Shown here: positions 23,279 to 31,672 of the stretch, piece after piece
Layout of the letters: the number at the start of each line of letters is the position of its first letter
Position numbering within the stretch: position 1 is the stretch's first letter
Assembly: GCA_030425545.1 (NCBI GenBank)
Contig: JAUIAC010000027.1
Span: 1 to 36,617 of the forward strand
Source: a bacterium
GTDB lineage: Bacteria; Myxococcota_A; UBA9042
Direction of reading: 5' to 3'
DNA length: 36,617 bases
Program-made: the position numbers and the translations under genes
Notes under the pieces: model-generated
What the model saw: the letters and a program-made list of their open reading frames with translations, nothing else
Database searches by the model: none
What the model was told of the DNA's origin: nothing

Positions 23279-25675
23279 TCACCCCTTGCAGCAGAGCACG
23301 CCGTCGAGCCAGTCCATGTGGTGCTTCTTGTCGCGCACGCAGCGGTCGGCCGCGTCGACGCGCCACGAAGGCGAGGCACAGGAGGGCGCGCTCGACACGG
23401 GGGAGCCCTTGCAGCCGCTCCCCAACCCCGCCATGGGGGCCGTGGTCTTGTTGTTGGGGCAGGCTGAGCAGGTCCCTTTGTCGTTGGACGCGTTGAAGGC
23501 CCAGCACCCGGGCTGTTTGGCGAGCGCGACGGGGATGGTGCTGAGCACGGCCTTGTCCCCCGCGTTGCACACGTGCCAGCCCTTGCCGCACTTGCCCTTG
23601 GCCTCTTTGCCGCCGATCCACCCGTGCCAGTGCGCCTTGCACTGGGCGACCTTGGGGAAGGCGGCGGGGCCCAAGAGGCCGTCGCGCTTGCCGTCCTTGC
23701 ACGCGGCGTCTTCCAACTGGCAGGTGTCGCTGCAGCCGTCGCCCTTCTTCTTGTTGCCGTCGTCGCAGGCCTCCCCGAGGGCGGGGGAGACCACGCCGTC
23801 GCCGCACTTGCCCTTGTGGCAGTGGTCCTTGTGACACACCGTGGTCGGGCTGCAGGCGGTAGGCACCTTCTTGGGCTCGTGTTTGCACTTGCCCTTGGTG
23901 CACGTGTCGACCGTGCAGACGTTGCCGTCGTCACAGCCCTTGGGGCCGCTGGTGCACTGGCCGCCGGCGCAGACGTCGCCGGTGGTGCAGGCGTCGCCGT
24001 CGCTGCAGGGGTTGGTGTTTGGCGTGTGCTTGCAGCCGGACTTCGCCGCGCATGTGTCCGTGGTGCAGGGGTTTCCGTCGCTGCACTTGGCCTTCTTGCC
24101 GGACTTGCAGGTGCCGTCTTTGCAGACGTCGGCCAGGGTGCACGCGCTGCCGTCGGTGCACGGCTTCTTGTGGAGCGCCTTCTTGTTGTGCACGCAGTCG
24201 CCGTTCTTGGTGTTGCACCAGTCGAAGGTGCAGATGTTGCCGTCGTAGCAGTTCTTGGCCGGGCCGCCCTTGCAGGCCCCCTGGGAGCAGGTGTCGTCGA
24301 CCGTGCACGGCTTGCCGTCGGAGCAGGGCGCGGTGTTGGCCTGGTGGACGCACCCCGTGGTGGGGGCGCAGGTGTCGTTGGTGCACGGGTTCTGGTCGTC
24401 GCAGGGGTTGACCTGCGGTCCCACGCAGGCGCCCTGGCTGCAGACGTCGCCTTGGGTGCAGGCGTTGCCGTCGTCGCAGGGCGTGCCCTGGGGCGCCGCT
24501 GCCGCGACGCAGACCCCCTTGGCGCACGTGGCGGTGGCGCACGGGCCGAGCTGTTCGCCGGTGCAGTCCGTGTGGGAGCTGCACTCGGTGGGGCCGGAGA
24601 GCGTGTCGTCGCCGCCGCTCGAGCCGCCTGCGTCGGGCTCGCCGCCCGAGCCGCCCCCGGAGCCGCTGGTGCCGCCGCTGGAGCCGCTGGAGCCGCCGCT
24701 GGAGCCGCCGCTGCCCGTGTCTGGGGTGCCTGTGCCGCCGCCGCTGCTGCCGCTGCTGCCGCCGCTGGACCCACCGCTCGAGCTGGTCCCCGCGTCTGTC
24801 GCGCCGGCCCCGCCGCCGGAGGCGCCGCCAGAGCTACTGCCAGAGCCGCCGCTGGAGCTGCCGGCGCCCGCGTCTGGTGTGCCGGAGCCGCTGCTGGAGC
24901 CGCCGCTGGAGCCGCCGCTGCCGCCGCTGCTGCCGCTGGCTCCGCCGCTCGAGCTGCTGCTGGAGCCGCCGCTGCTGCCGCCGCTCGAGCTGGTCCCCGC
25001 GTCTGCGGTGCCGGCCCTGCCGCCCGAGGAGCCGCCGGAGCCGGCGCTCGAGCTGCTCCCCGCGTCCGCCGTGCCGGACCTGCCGCCCGAGGAGCCGCCG
25101 CTGGAGCGACCGCCGCCAGACGTGCTGCCGCCCGCGTCCTCGGTCCCGCTGCTGGCTCCGCCGCCCGGGCCCGTGCCACCGCCGGGGGAGCCTGCGCCCG
25201 AAGAAGCGCCCCCGCCCACGGGGCCACCGCCGGACGATGCCCCTTCCGCGTCGTCATCGCTCAACGCGTCGCCGTCCACGTCCAGGCTCTCGGCGTCGCC
25301 CGCGCCCTGGCCGCTGTCGGCCAGCGCGTCTCCGGCTGGGTCCAGGCCCTCGGCGTCGCCTTCGCCCACGCCGCCGTCGTCCGACGACGCGTCTCCGGCG
25401 GGCTCCGCGTCGCTCACGGGCCACTCGCCCTCGGCCCACCGCCACAGCCGCCCGTCGGCCGCGACGTCCGGCCGCGTTGAGCCACCGTCGACTCCCGCCG
25501 CCGCGTCGCCTCGGCGACTGGCAAGGAGCCCGTCCAGCGTCCCGTCGGGAAAGTCGGGGGCCGCCCCGGCCGCCGCGCCGTTGGCGGCGAAGTCGTCCCC
25601 GCACCCGGCCAGCGCGATGGTGGCTCCGCAGAGCATGTGAACGATACGTCGCGACGCGACATGTCGACGAGACAT
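23279..25675 (-). CDS. Cys-rich lipoprotein with Ser/Gly linker and Myxococcus-type Cys-rich repeat
   Basis: ATG 25675 follows GGAGG by five bases; the frame is open further upstream, but that part overlaps the divergent kinase gene. The 798-residue product has a signal peptide and lipobox LAGC (Cys25), an acidic Asp/Gly/Ala region (86-145), a long Ser/Gly linker (146-356) with recurring G-T-x-D-A-G blocks, then Cys-rich CDDGNxCTxGDxC units (364-620). Residues 624-653 (CGDGVVSPALGEACDDGN, then GDGCSDTC) match the Myxococcus Cys-rich repeat/DUF4215 pattern. The last about 140 residues (658-798) form a distinct Trp/Cys/His-containing domain I do not recognise (CGKGWHVCNAGD, CWAFNAS, WLDGVLCC). 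It is likely exposed on the outer membrane surface. It converges with the larger Cys-rich gene and diverges from the two-component system at 25949. Confidence 0.85.
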   Translation of the reverse strand: MSRRHVASRRIVHMLCGATIALAGCGDDFAANGAAAGAAPDFPDGTLDGLLASRRGDAAAGVDGGSTRPDVAADGRLWRWAEGEWPVSDAEPAGDASSDDGGVGEGDAEGLDPAGDALADSGQGAGDAESLDVDGDALSDDDAEGASSGGGPVGGGASSGAGSPGGGTGPGGGASSGTEDAGGSTSGGGRSSGGSSGGRSGTADAGSSSSAGSGGSSGGRAGTADAGTSSSGGSSGGSSSSSSGGASGSSGGSGGSSGGSSSGSGTPDAGAGSSSGGSGSSSGGASGGGAGATDAGTSSSGGSSGGSSGSSGGGTGTPDTGSGGSSGGSSGSSGGTSGSGGGSGGEPDAGGSSGGDDTLSGPTECSSHTDCTGEQLGPCATATCAKGVCVAAAAPQGTPCDDGNACTQGDVCSQGACVGPQVNPCDDQNPCTNDTCAPTTGCVHQANTAPCSDGKPCTVDDTCSQGACKGGPAKNCYDGNICTFDWCNTKNGDCVHNKKALHKKPCTDGSACTLADVCKDGTCKSGKKAKCSDGNPCTTDTCAAKSGCKHTPNTNPCSDGDACTTGDVCAGGQCTSGPKGCDDGNVCTVDTCTKGKCKHEPKKVPTACSPTTVCHKDHCHKGKCGDGVVSPALGEACDDGNKKKGDGCSDTCQLEDAACKDGKRDGLLGPAAFPKVAQCKAHWHGWIGGKEAKGKCGKGWHVCNAGDKAVLSTIPVALAKQPGCWAFNASNDKGTCSACPNNKTTAPMAGLGSGCKGSPVSSAPSCASPSWRVDAADRCVRDKKHHMDWLDGVLCCKG
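24608..25240 (-). repeat. Ser/Gly-coding minisatellite linker
   Basis: About 210 codons are almost only Ser, Gly, Ala, Thr, Asp and Pro. Irregular units begin with an SGTEDAG, SGTADAG, AGTADAG, SGTPDAG, GATDAG or TGTPDTG block and continue with SSGG runs. On DNA this is a tract of GCCGCTGGAGCCGCC-type variants prone to slippage, so length should vary among strains and assembly errors are possible here. Confidence 0.8.
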
Positions 25676-25948
25676 GACGACCTCCGATGGTTCAGTCTTG
25701 CGTTGAGGGCGGGGCGCGGCCGAGAGGGAGTGGGCAGGGCGCCCGACGGGGACCGCGACGTCCCTTGTGCTGACGAGACGCGGCAGCGACCGGGCTCTGA
25801 CAGGCGCCGCAGGCGCAGCCGGGCCACCCCACCCCCGCCCCGCGTGGTCAGCGCCCGTGGCGCTTGCGTCCCCTGAGTGCGGCGGCGAACCTGAGCCACG
25901 CGAGGGCCAGACCGCGCCCAGCCAGCGCGCGTCACGCGCCGGAGCTCC

Positions 25949-27343
25949 ATGCCCGAGACTCACCCGAGCGCCCCCGCCCAGGCCGCGTCCCACCTCTGGG
26001 CCGCCCTCCTCCCCCGCAGCAAGTCCCCCGGAGAGGAGGCGCGCATCGCGCGCGTCGCCAACGAAGAGACGCTGCGCATGTCCCGCCCGCTCATGCTGGT
26101 CGCGTGCGCCGTCGCCCTGCTGTGGTGGCCCCTGGATCTGGCGCTCTACGCGGACCGGCCCGAGGTCGTGCGCTGGTTCGCGCTCTGGCGCGGAGCCGTC
26201 GTGGTCATCGGCCTGCTCTTCGTTGGCCTCGGCTACCGCAGCGCCTGGGCGAGACGCCACCACGCGGCCTGCGCCACGGCGGTCGGCGCCACGCTGGCCT
26301 TCATCATCGCGGGCTGCCTCGGCGCCCTTGGCGGCATGGGGCAGCCCTGGTTTGCGTCGCTCTACCTCGCGCCGCTGATGGGCTTCCCCTTTCTCGTCCG
26401 CCTCCCCACCCGGCTCGCCGGCACCGCCGCCATCGCCGCGGCCGCGTTCGCCGGCTTCTTCGGGCTGCACCCGGGCCACGTCGCGGACCCGGGCCTGGGC
26501 ACCGCCGTCGGCCTCATGGCCTTCAGCGCGGTCATCGCCGCCAGCGCGGGTCACGCGAACTACCTGCGCTTTCGACAGAGCCAGCGCCAGGCCGTCCTGC
26601 TCGAACGCCACGCCGACGAGCTCGAGACCCTGTCGGAGAGCCTGGCGGCGCGCGTCGCCGAGAGCACGCGGGAGCTGCGCGAGCTGGCCACCCACATGCA
26701 GGACCTGCTCGAGACCGAGCGCGGGGCCATCGCCGGGGAGCTTCACGACGACCTCGGGCAGCTGCTCTATGGCATGCACATGGAGCTCGACCTGGCGCAG
26801 CTGGACCACAGCGAGGGTCGCGACGTAGCCGAGAGCCTGACGCGGCTGGCCGGGCTGGTGGAGGCCACGCTGCAGTCCGCGCGGAGTATCTTGTCGCGCC
26901 TGCGGCCCCGGATCCTCGACGACCTGGGCCTGGTCGCCGCGCTGGAGTGGCTGGTGGCTGACACCCGTCGTCGGGCGCCGGTGCCCGTGAGCTTCGCGGC
27001 AGCGCCACCGGGACTGACCGTCGCGGACGACGTGGGCACCGCGGTCTTTCGCATCGTCCAGGAGGCGCTCACCAACGCCCTGAGACACGCCGACGCGGCG
27101 CAGGTGCAGGTCCACCTCTCGCACTGCGGGGACACGCTCACGGTGCGGGTCGTCGACGACGGCAAGGGGCTTCCCCCGCCAGAGGCGCGGCGTCAGGGCG
27201 CGCTGGGGCTGGTAGGCATCCGCGAGCGCGCGGCCTCGCTTGGGGGTAGGCTGGAGCTGCAGCTCCCCGCCTCGGGGGGCACGTGTGTGCAGGTGACGCT
27301 GCCGACCCCGAACGCCGGCGTCACCCCTGGGGAGTCGACATGA
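25949..27343 (+). CDS. NarL/DesK-family sensor histidine kinase
   Basis: The 464-residue protein has about six transmembrane segments between residues 47 and 200, a coiled linker (205-255), and a HisKA_3-type dimerisation domain with the phosphoacceptor His266 in ELHDDLGQ. The ATPase domain shows the N-box RIVQEALTNALRHA (Asn376), the G1 box DDGKG (403-407) and GLVGIRERA (420-428). The sensor is embedded in the membrane with no large periplasmic domain, so a membrane or small-molecule signal is plausible. GGAG lies four bases before the ATG. Its stop overlaps the next ATG (ATGA at 27340), pairing it with the response regulator. It diverges from the Cys-rich lipoprotein across a 273-base GC-rich spacer with no clear promoter motif. 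Confidence 0.92.
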   Translation: MPETHPSAPAQAASHLWAALLPRSKSPGEEARIARVANEETLRMSRPLMLVACAVALLWWPLDLALYADRPEVVRWFALWRGAVVVIGLLFVGLGYRSAWARRHHAACATAVGATLAFIIAGCLGALGGMGQPWFASLYLAPLMGFPFLVRLPTRLAGTAAIAAAAFAGFFGLHPGHVADPGLGTAVGLMAFSAVIAASAGHANYLRFRQSQRQAVLLERHADELETLSESLAARVAESTRELRELATHMQDLLETERGAIAGELHDDLGQLLYGMHMELDLAQLDHSEGRDVAESLTRLAGLVEATLQSARSILSRLRPRILDDLGLVAALEWLVADTRRRAPVPVSFAAAPPGLTVADDVGTAVFRIVQEALTNALRHADAAQVQVHLSHCGDTLTVRVVDDGKGLPPPEARRQGALGLVGIRERAASLGGRLELQLPASGGTCVQVTLPTPNAGVTPGEST

Positions 27344-27993
27344 TCCGCGTCTTCGTCGCAGAAGATCACGCCATCGTGCAGGACGGCCTCCGACGGGTGC
27401 TCGAGGGCGCGGGCGGCATCGCCTTCGCGGGCGCCACCGAGCGGGGTCACGCCGTGCTCGACGCCGTCGCGGACGCAGACTGGGACGTGCTGGTGCTCGA
27501 CCTGTCCCTGGCGGACATCAGCGGCCTGGAGGTCCTGCGCCAGCTGCGAGACCGAGCCCCCAAGCTCCCGGTCATCGTGCTGTCGATGTATCCCGAGGCC
27601 CAGTACGCCCCGCGGGTGATGAAGATGGGCGCGCGAGCGTACCTGTCCAAGACGCGCTCCAGCCGAGAGCTGGTCGAGGCCATCCGCGCCGTGGCTCGGG
27701 GCAAGCGCTACATCACCCCCGCGGTGGCCGACGCCTTGCTCGAGCACGTCGGCGAGGGCGAGGGGCCTCCCCACGCGCGCCTCAGCGAGCGGGAGTACCA
27801 GGTGTTTCAGCTGGTGGTGGAGGGGCTGTCCCCAGGCGACATCGCGGCGCAGCTCAACCTCTCGCCCAGCACCGCGTCGAGCCACCTGGTTCACATCCGA
27901 ACCAAGCTGGGCGTCCGCACCAACGGCGAGATCCTGACCTACGCCTTTCGCGCGGGCCTCGCCATCGACGCCGGGTCTGCCAAGACCTCGTAA
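27340..27993 (+). CDS. NarL/FixJ-family response regulator
   Basis: The 217-residue protein has a receiver domain with the acidic pocket E8-D9, phosphoacceptor Asp54 (LVLDLSLADISG) and Lys104 (YLSKT), then a LuxR-type helix-turn-helix at about 148-205 (LSEREYQVFQLVVEGLSPGD, then LSPSTASSHLVHIRTKLG). Phosphorylation by the upstream kinase should promote dimerisation and DNA binding. The start overlaps the kinase stop, so stoichiometric expression is likely. Candidate targets by proximity are the Cys-rich lipoprotein (23279-25675) and the lectin-domain gene at 28175, whose leader has a short perfect inverted repeat. Confidence 0.93.
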   Translation: MIRVFVAEDHAIVQDGLRRVLEGAGGIAFAGATERGHAVLDAVADADWDVLVLDLSLADISGLEVLRQLRDRAPKLPVIVLSMYPEAQYAPRVMKMGARAYLSKTRSSRELVEAIRAVARGKRYITPAVADALLEHVGEGEGPPHARLSEREYQVFQLVVEGLSPGDIAAQLNLSPSTASSHLVHIRTKLGVRTNGEILTYAFRAGLAIDAGSAKTS

Positions 27994-28049
27994 TCGCGGG
28001 TTGATCCGCGGGATGTTGCGCGCCCGGTCGAAAAAACGCGGGGTGCCTT

Positions 28050-28063
28050 TGGCGATTTCGCCA
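28050..28063. promoter_or_regulatory. Perfect inverted repeat upstream of the lectin-domain gene
   Basis: TGGCGA (28050-28055) and TCGCCA (28058-28063) form a perfect inverted repeat with a TT spacer in the 181-base gap between the response regulator and the lectin-domain gene. It could be an operator or part of a terminator for the two-component operon. A second short hairpin, CGCGG/CCGCG, lies at 27995-28010 directly after the regulator stop. Confidence 0.35.
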
Positions 28064-28174
28064 TAGTCCCCGTCGCCGCTCACAGCCAAGTTGGGTTCTC
28101 CCCCCGTCGCCACGCCAGCCCCGTTCTGGTTCGCGACCCACCGCCGCGCGTTGCGGCAGCCTTGGAGGCCCATG

Positions 28175-29122
28175 ATGAATCACCTCTCGCCCCGTCCCGG
28201 CTCTCCCGTGACCCGAGGCGCTCTCGCGCTCGGCGCGCTGGTCCTGCTCTTCTCCAGCCCCGCGTTTGCGGCCAAGACGCAGGTGTGCCACGTGCCTCCG
28301 GGCAACCCGGCCAACTTCCACACCATCTCGGTCAGCGGCAAGGCCGCGCAGAAGCACGTCGCCCACGGCGACCTGCTCGGCAGCTGCAACGACCACTGCG
28401 CCACGCTCTGTGACGACGGCAACCCCTGCACCATCGACGACAACGGCAGCTGCGAGCAGTCCGGCTGCGCGGCGACCCGCCCGGCGGTGAACTGCGACGA
28501 CGGCAACGCCTGCACCGCCGACGCCTGCGACGCCACAAAGGGGGGCTGCGTCAACGCTGCCCAGGCCGGCGCGGCCTGCGACGACGGCGAGGCGTGCACC
28601 GAGAACGACACCTGTGACGCCGCTGGCCAGTGCGTGGCCGGCCCGGACACCTGCTCGGGCCCCAGCTGCCCCGCCGGCGCGTCCGAGTTCGAGGGCAAGT
28701 GCTACATCATGGCGGACCTCGCGGGCGCCCCGATCATCAAGGGCATCGACGGCCGCACCAACTACTGGCTCACCTCGGAGTCCTACTGCGCTGCCGCATG
28801 GGGCGGCCACCTCGCCAGCATCCAGAGCGCCGGCGAGAACCAGTTCGTCGCGTCGGTCTTGGCCGCGGCGTCGTCCACCGGCTCCACCGGCGGCATGATC
28901 GGCTTCTCCGACCAGGGTCGCGCCACCAACAGCTTCGCCTGGCTCGACGGCGCCGCCGTGACCTTCACCAACTGGCTGCCCGGCGAGCCCTCGAACAACT
29001 ACACCGGACGCGGCCGCGAGGACTGCGCCCAGATGACCACGACCGCCAACGCCTCCGGCCCGCAGTGGAACGACGTTCCCTGCACCGACGGTGGCCCCTC
29101 GGTCTGCGAGTTCACGCCCTGA
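28175..29122 (+). CDS. Secreted C-type lectin-domain protein with Cys-rich linker
   Basis: Two ATGs (28172, 28175) are adjacent; 28175 has the better six-base spacing to GGAGG. The 315-residue product has a signal peptide ending SSPAFA (cleavage after about residue 32). Residues 38-71 form a small module CHVPPGNPANFHTISVSG...HVAHGDLLGSC seen in many secreted bacterial proteins. Three CDDGxxCT-type units (79-160) resemble those of the two neighbouring lipoproteins. Residues about 165-313 form a C-type lectin-like domain with W198, WGGHLASI, EPSN (271-274), EDC and WND (298-300), positions that bind calcium and sugar in canonical lectins. It probably binds a surface glycan or a partner protein; the ligand is unknown. 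Confidence 0.87.
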   Translation: MNHLSPRPGSPVTRGALALGALVLLFSSPAFAAKTQVCHVPPGNPANFHTISVSGKAAQKHVAHGDLLGSCNDHCATLCDDGNPCTIDDNGSCEQSGCAATRPAVNCDDGNACTADACDATKGGCVNAAQAGAACDDGEACTENDTCDAAGQCVAGPDTCSGPSCPAGASEFEGKCYIMADLAGAPIIKGIDGRTNYWLTSESYCAAAWGGHLASIQSAGENQFVASVLAAASSTGSTGGMIGFSDQGRATNSFAWLDGAAVTFTNWLPGEPSNNYTGRGREDCAQMTTTANASGPQWNDVPCTDGGPSVCEFTP

Positions 29123-29178
29123 GTGACCGGGGCCAACCGCGCGGCTACCGCGCGCGGGTGGCTCAGAGCGTGTGCATG

Positions 29179-29232
29179 CGACCCGCTGACCGTTGCTCCT
29201 CTGGTGGCGGTCGGCGGGTCGCGCTGCGTTTT
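29179..29232. terminator. Possible terminator between convergent genes
   Basis: CGACCCGC (29179-29186) with inner ACCG pairs with CGGT and GCGGGTCG (29214-29221); TTTT follows at 29229-29232 after a seven-base gap. It lies between the lectin-domain gene and the convergent aminotransferase gene. The gap before the T-run makes it a weak intrinsic terminator. Confidence 0.35.
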
Positions 29233-29278
29233 GTGCCTGTCGGTCGCTGGCGGGGCCGCGGCTCGGCCTCGGCGCCGC

Positions 29279-30514
29279 TCAGGGCGCTTGGGGCAGCCCG
29301 GCTGCGCTGATGGCGTCGACGGCGTCCAGCACCACGTCGACCTCGTCGAGGGCGTTGGGCCAGTGCGGCGCGAGCCGCAGCCACCCGTCGGGGCACGCGC
29401 ACGACACGCCGTGGGCCGAGAGCGCGGTCGACCAGGCCGGCGCGCCGCGCGCCGCGTCGGTCGCGCCGCTCGGGGGGCGCACGCTCAAGATGCCCGAGCG
29501 ACCGCTGGCGTGTGGGCTCCGCGCCGACCGCCAGCCGCGGGCGAGCAGGCCCGACTCGGCGGCGTCATGCCAGGCCTGTACGTGGCGGTAGATGGCCGCA
29601 GGCCCGAGCTGGGCGATGAGGCCAAGGCTGGCTTCGAGCCCGGCCACACCGAGCACGTTGGCCGCGCCGCCCTCGACCATGGCCGCCGTGCGGACCACCG
29701 GGCGGTCGTAGCGGAGGTGACCCGCGCCCTCGAAGAGGAAGCTGAACGACTCGTCGTGGCTCAGCCACGCGGCCACGTTGGGCACCAGCCGCGCCGCGCT
29801 CTCCGGCGCCACGTAGAGCCCGCCGGTCCCCTCGGGCCCCATGAGCCACTTGTGACCGCCCGCCGTCAGGTAGTGCACGCCGAGCGCGCGCACGTCCAAG
29901 GGCACCACACCGACGGCCTGGATCGCGTCGACGAAGAGCTCGGTCTGAGGGTGGTCACGGCAGAGCGCGCCGAGCTCCGCCAGCGGCATGCGCAGCCCGG
30001 TCTGGAACTGCACCGCGCTCACGGCGATGAGCCGCAGGCCCTTGGCCACCTCGGCCGCGACCTTGGCGAGGGTCGCGTCCCGGTCGGCGCGCATGTCTTC
30101 GGCGTCGATCCACACCAGCTCGAGGCCGTGGCGACGCGCGGCCTGCTGCCACGGGGTGACGTTGGTCGGGAACTCGCCGCGAAAGAGCAGGACCCGGTCG
30201 CCACGTCGCCAGGGCAGGCAGAGCGCGATGTTGACCACCCCTTGCGAGGTGTTGGGCAGCAGCGCGATGTCGGAGCCGTCGGCGCCGAGCAGGGCACCGA
30301 AGGCCGCGCGCACGCGGGCGCGTCGCTCCATCTCGACCGGGTAGCGCGACACGCCCTCCGCGGCGTAGCCCGCCAGCGCGGCTTGCACCGCGGCCTGGAC
30401 GGGCGCGCTCGGTGGCGAGATGGCGGCGTGGTTGAGGTAGACCCGGGGCCGGAGGGCCGGGAAGAGCGCTCGACTCCCGAGCGTCGCGACCGCTGTGCCG
30501 ACGGCTTGGCTCAC
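29279..30514 (-). CDS. Class V PLP-dependent aminotransferase family protein
   Basis: From GTG 30514 the protein has 411 residues. It shows the cysteine desulfurase/kynureninase-like class V fold: YLNHAAISPPS near 26-36, NTSQGVVNIA, the PLP-ring Asp196 in LFVDAIQAVG, and the Schiff-base Lys222 in TAGGHKWLMGPEGTGGLYV. Class V members include aminotransferases, desulfurases, lyases and isopenicillin N epimerases, so the reaction is not fixed by sequence alone. It is the last gene of a leftward operon: its GTG overlaps the stop of the acyl-CoA dehydrogenase gene (GTGA at 30511-30514), suggesting a shared pathway such as branched-chain or modified amino acid breakdown. Confidence 0.85.
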   Translation of the reverse strand: MSQAVGTAVATLGSRALFPALRPRVYLNHAAISPPSAPVQAAVQAALAGYAAEGVSRYPVEMERRARVRAAFGALLGADGSDIALLPNTSQGVVNIALCLPWRRGDRVLLFRGEFPTNVTPWQQAARRHGLELVWIDAEDMRADRDATLAKVAAEVAKGLRLIAVSAVQFQTGLRMPLAELGALCRDHPQTELFVDAIQAVGVVPLDVRALGVHYLTAGGHKWLMGPEGTGGLYVAPESAARLVPNVAAWLSHDESFSFLFEGAGHLRYDRPVVRTAAMVEGGAANVLGVAGLEASLGLIAQLGPAAIYRHVQAWHDAAESGLLARGWRSARSPHASGRSGILSVRPPSGATDAARGAPAWSTALSAHGVSCACPDGWLRLAPHWPNALDEVDVVLDAVDAISAAGLPQAP

Positions 30515-31620
30515 GCCTGCACCGCGAGGCCGCGCGCCAGGGCCACACGCTGCACGTCGGTGCCGTCGGCCAGCACCCGCAGGGTCGCCGCGTCGCGGAA
30601 GTGGCGCTCGACCGGGAAGTCGACAGTGTAGCCGTAGCCGCCGTGCATCTGCAGCGCGCGATCGGTGACCCGCGCGACCGTCTCCAGGGCGAAGATCGCG
30701 GCCTTCTCCACGTCGAGGCTGCGGGCGGTGCCCTGCGCGAGGGTCCACGCCGCGCGCCAGGTCAGCAGCTCGGCGGCCTCGAGCTCCGTGGCGCTGTCGG
30801 CGGTCTGCCACTGCAGCGGCTGGAAGCGGGCGATGGGCTTGCCGAACTGCTTGCGCTCCAAGGTGTAGGTCACGCCCGCCGCCTGGGCCGCGCGCGCGAC
30901 CCCGTTGGCCATGGCCGCCGCGCAGAGCCGCCCCAGCGCGCGGGTGTGGGCCAGCGCCTCCGCGGCGGGTCCGAGGTCGTGCGTGGCGGCGGCGTCGTCG
31001 AAGCGCAGGTCGGCCAGATCGCAGGAGCGCAGGCCCACCAGGGGCGCGCTCGCCGATCGCGTCACCCCCTCACCGCTCAGATCCACCAGGAATCCACGCG
31101 CCCCTGACTCGGTCGCCGCCACCACCACCGCGTGGCTGGCGCGGTTGCCGAGGGGCACCAGGCGCTTGGCGCCGGTGAGGCGCCAGGTGTCGCCCGCCTG
31201 GGTCGCGCGGGTGCTCAGGTCGGGCGCGTCCGCGTGGGCCTCGCCCTCCGCCGCCGCGAGGCAGAGCAGCTGCTTGCCGGCCGCAAAGGGGCGCAGCGCC
31301 TTCGTGTCGGTGAACCCAGCGCGGAGCAGGAAGCCGAGCCCCTGCGCGTTGTGGTGCGCGACCATGGCGGCCAGGCCGGCGTCGCCCTCGGCCAGCTCGG
31401 TGATCATCACGGCGAGGCTGAGCGCGTCGAGCTCCGCGCCGCCCGCGCGCTCCGGAGCGAGCACGCCGAGCAGGCCCATGTCGGCCAGGGCGCGGAGCGC
31501 GCCAGCGGCGTCGCCGTGGCCCTCGTTCCAGCGCAGCGCGGGCTCGCGGACCTGCCCAGCGACGAAGCTGCGCACGGTGTCCCGGATCATGTCCTGGGTC
31601 TCGGTCAGCGTGAAGTCCAT
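30511..31620 (-). CDS. Acyl-CoA dehydrogenase family protein with altered catalytic loop
   Basis: ATG 31620 is chosen because GGGAG lies five bases upstream and the product (369 residues) begins with the family's MDFTLTETQDMIRD; the frame is open for a further 51 codons. FAD-binding and C-terminal helical regions are typical (ERKQFGKPIARFQPLQ, ALQMHGGYGYTVDFPVERHFRD). Where most relatives have YEGTSEIQ with the catalytic Glu, this one has ADGTDVQ: Asp352 in place of Glu and one residue fewer. Isovaleryl- and long-chain-type enzymes carry their Glu elsewhere, so it may be active with a different base or divergent. The N-terminal half is also less conserved than in the two paralogs upstream. 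Confidence 0.85.
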   Translation of the reverse strand: MDFTLTETQDMIRDTVRSFVAGQVREPALRWNEGHGDAAGALRALADMGLLGVLAPERAGGAELDALSLAVMITELAEGDAGLAAMVAHHNAQGLGFLLRAGFTDTKALRPFAAGKQLLCLAAAEGEAHADAPDLSTRATQAGDTWRLTGAKRLVPLGNRASHAVVVAATESGARGFLVDLSGEGVTRSASAPLVGLRSCDLADLRFDDAAATHDLGPAAEALAHTRALGRLCAAAMANGVARAAQAAGVTYTLERKQFGKPIARFQPLQWQTADSATELEAAELLTWRAAWTLAQGTARSLDVEKAAIFALETVARVTDRALQMHGGYGYTVDFPVERHFRDAATLRVLADGTDVQRVALARGLAVQA

Positions 31621-31672
31621 GGTGTCTCCCAGGGGCGGCGCGGTGAGCGCCAGGGTCTCGCTCAGAGCTGCT

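Noticed and set aside
20796..23903. Long minus-strand open frame (1035 codons) across the Cys-rich lipoprotein
   Set aside because: It is the antisense shadow of the lipoprotein gene; composition is Ala/Val/Arg-rich without domains, and there is no ribosome binding site. The plus-strand frame has a lipobox, repeats and motifs.
24608..25240. Possible CRISPR-like array of short repeats
   Set aside because: Units are variable codon repeats for Ser/Gly inside an open frame, with no fixed repeat-spacer pattern and no cas genes.
23573..25480. Long plus-strand open frames opposite the 798-residue lipoprotein
   Set aside because: They translate the Ser/Gly repeat in antisense as Ala/Gly or Pro/Leu runs and have no start signal or known domain.
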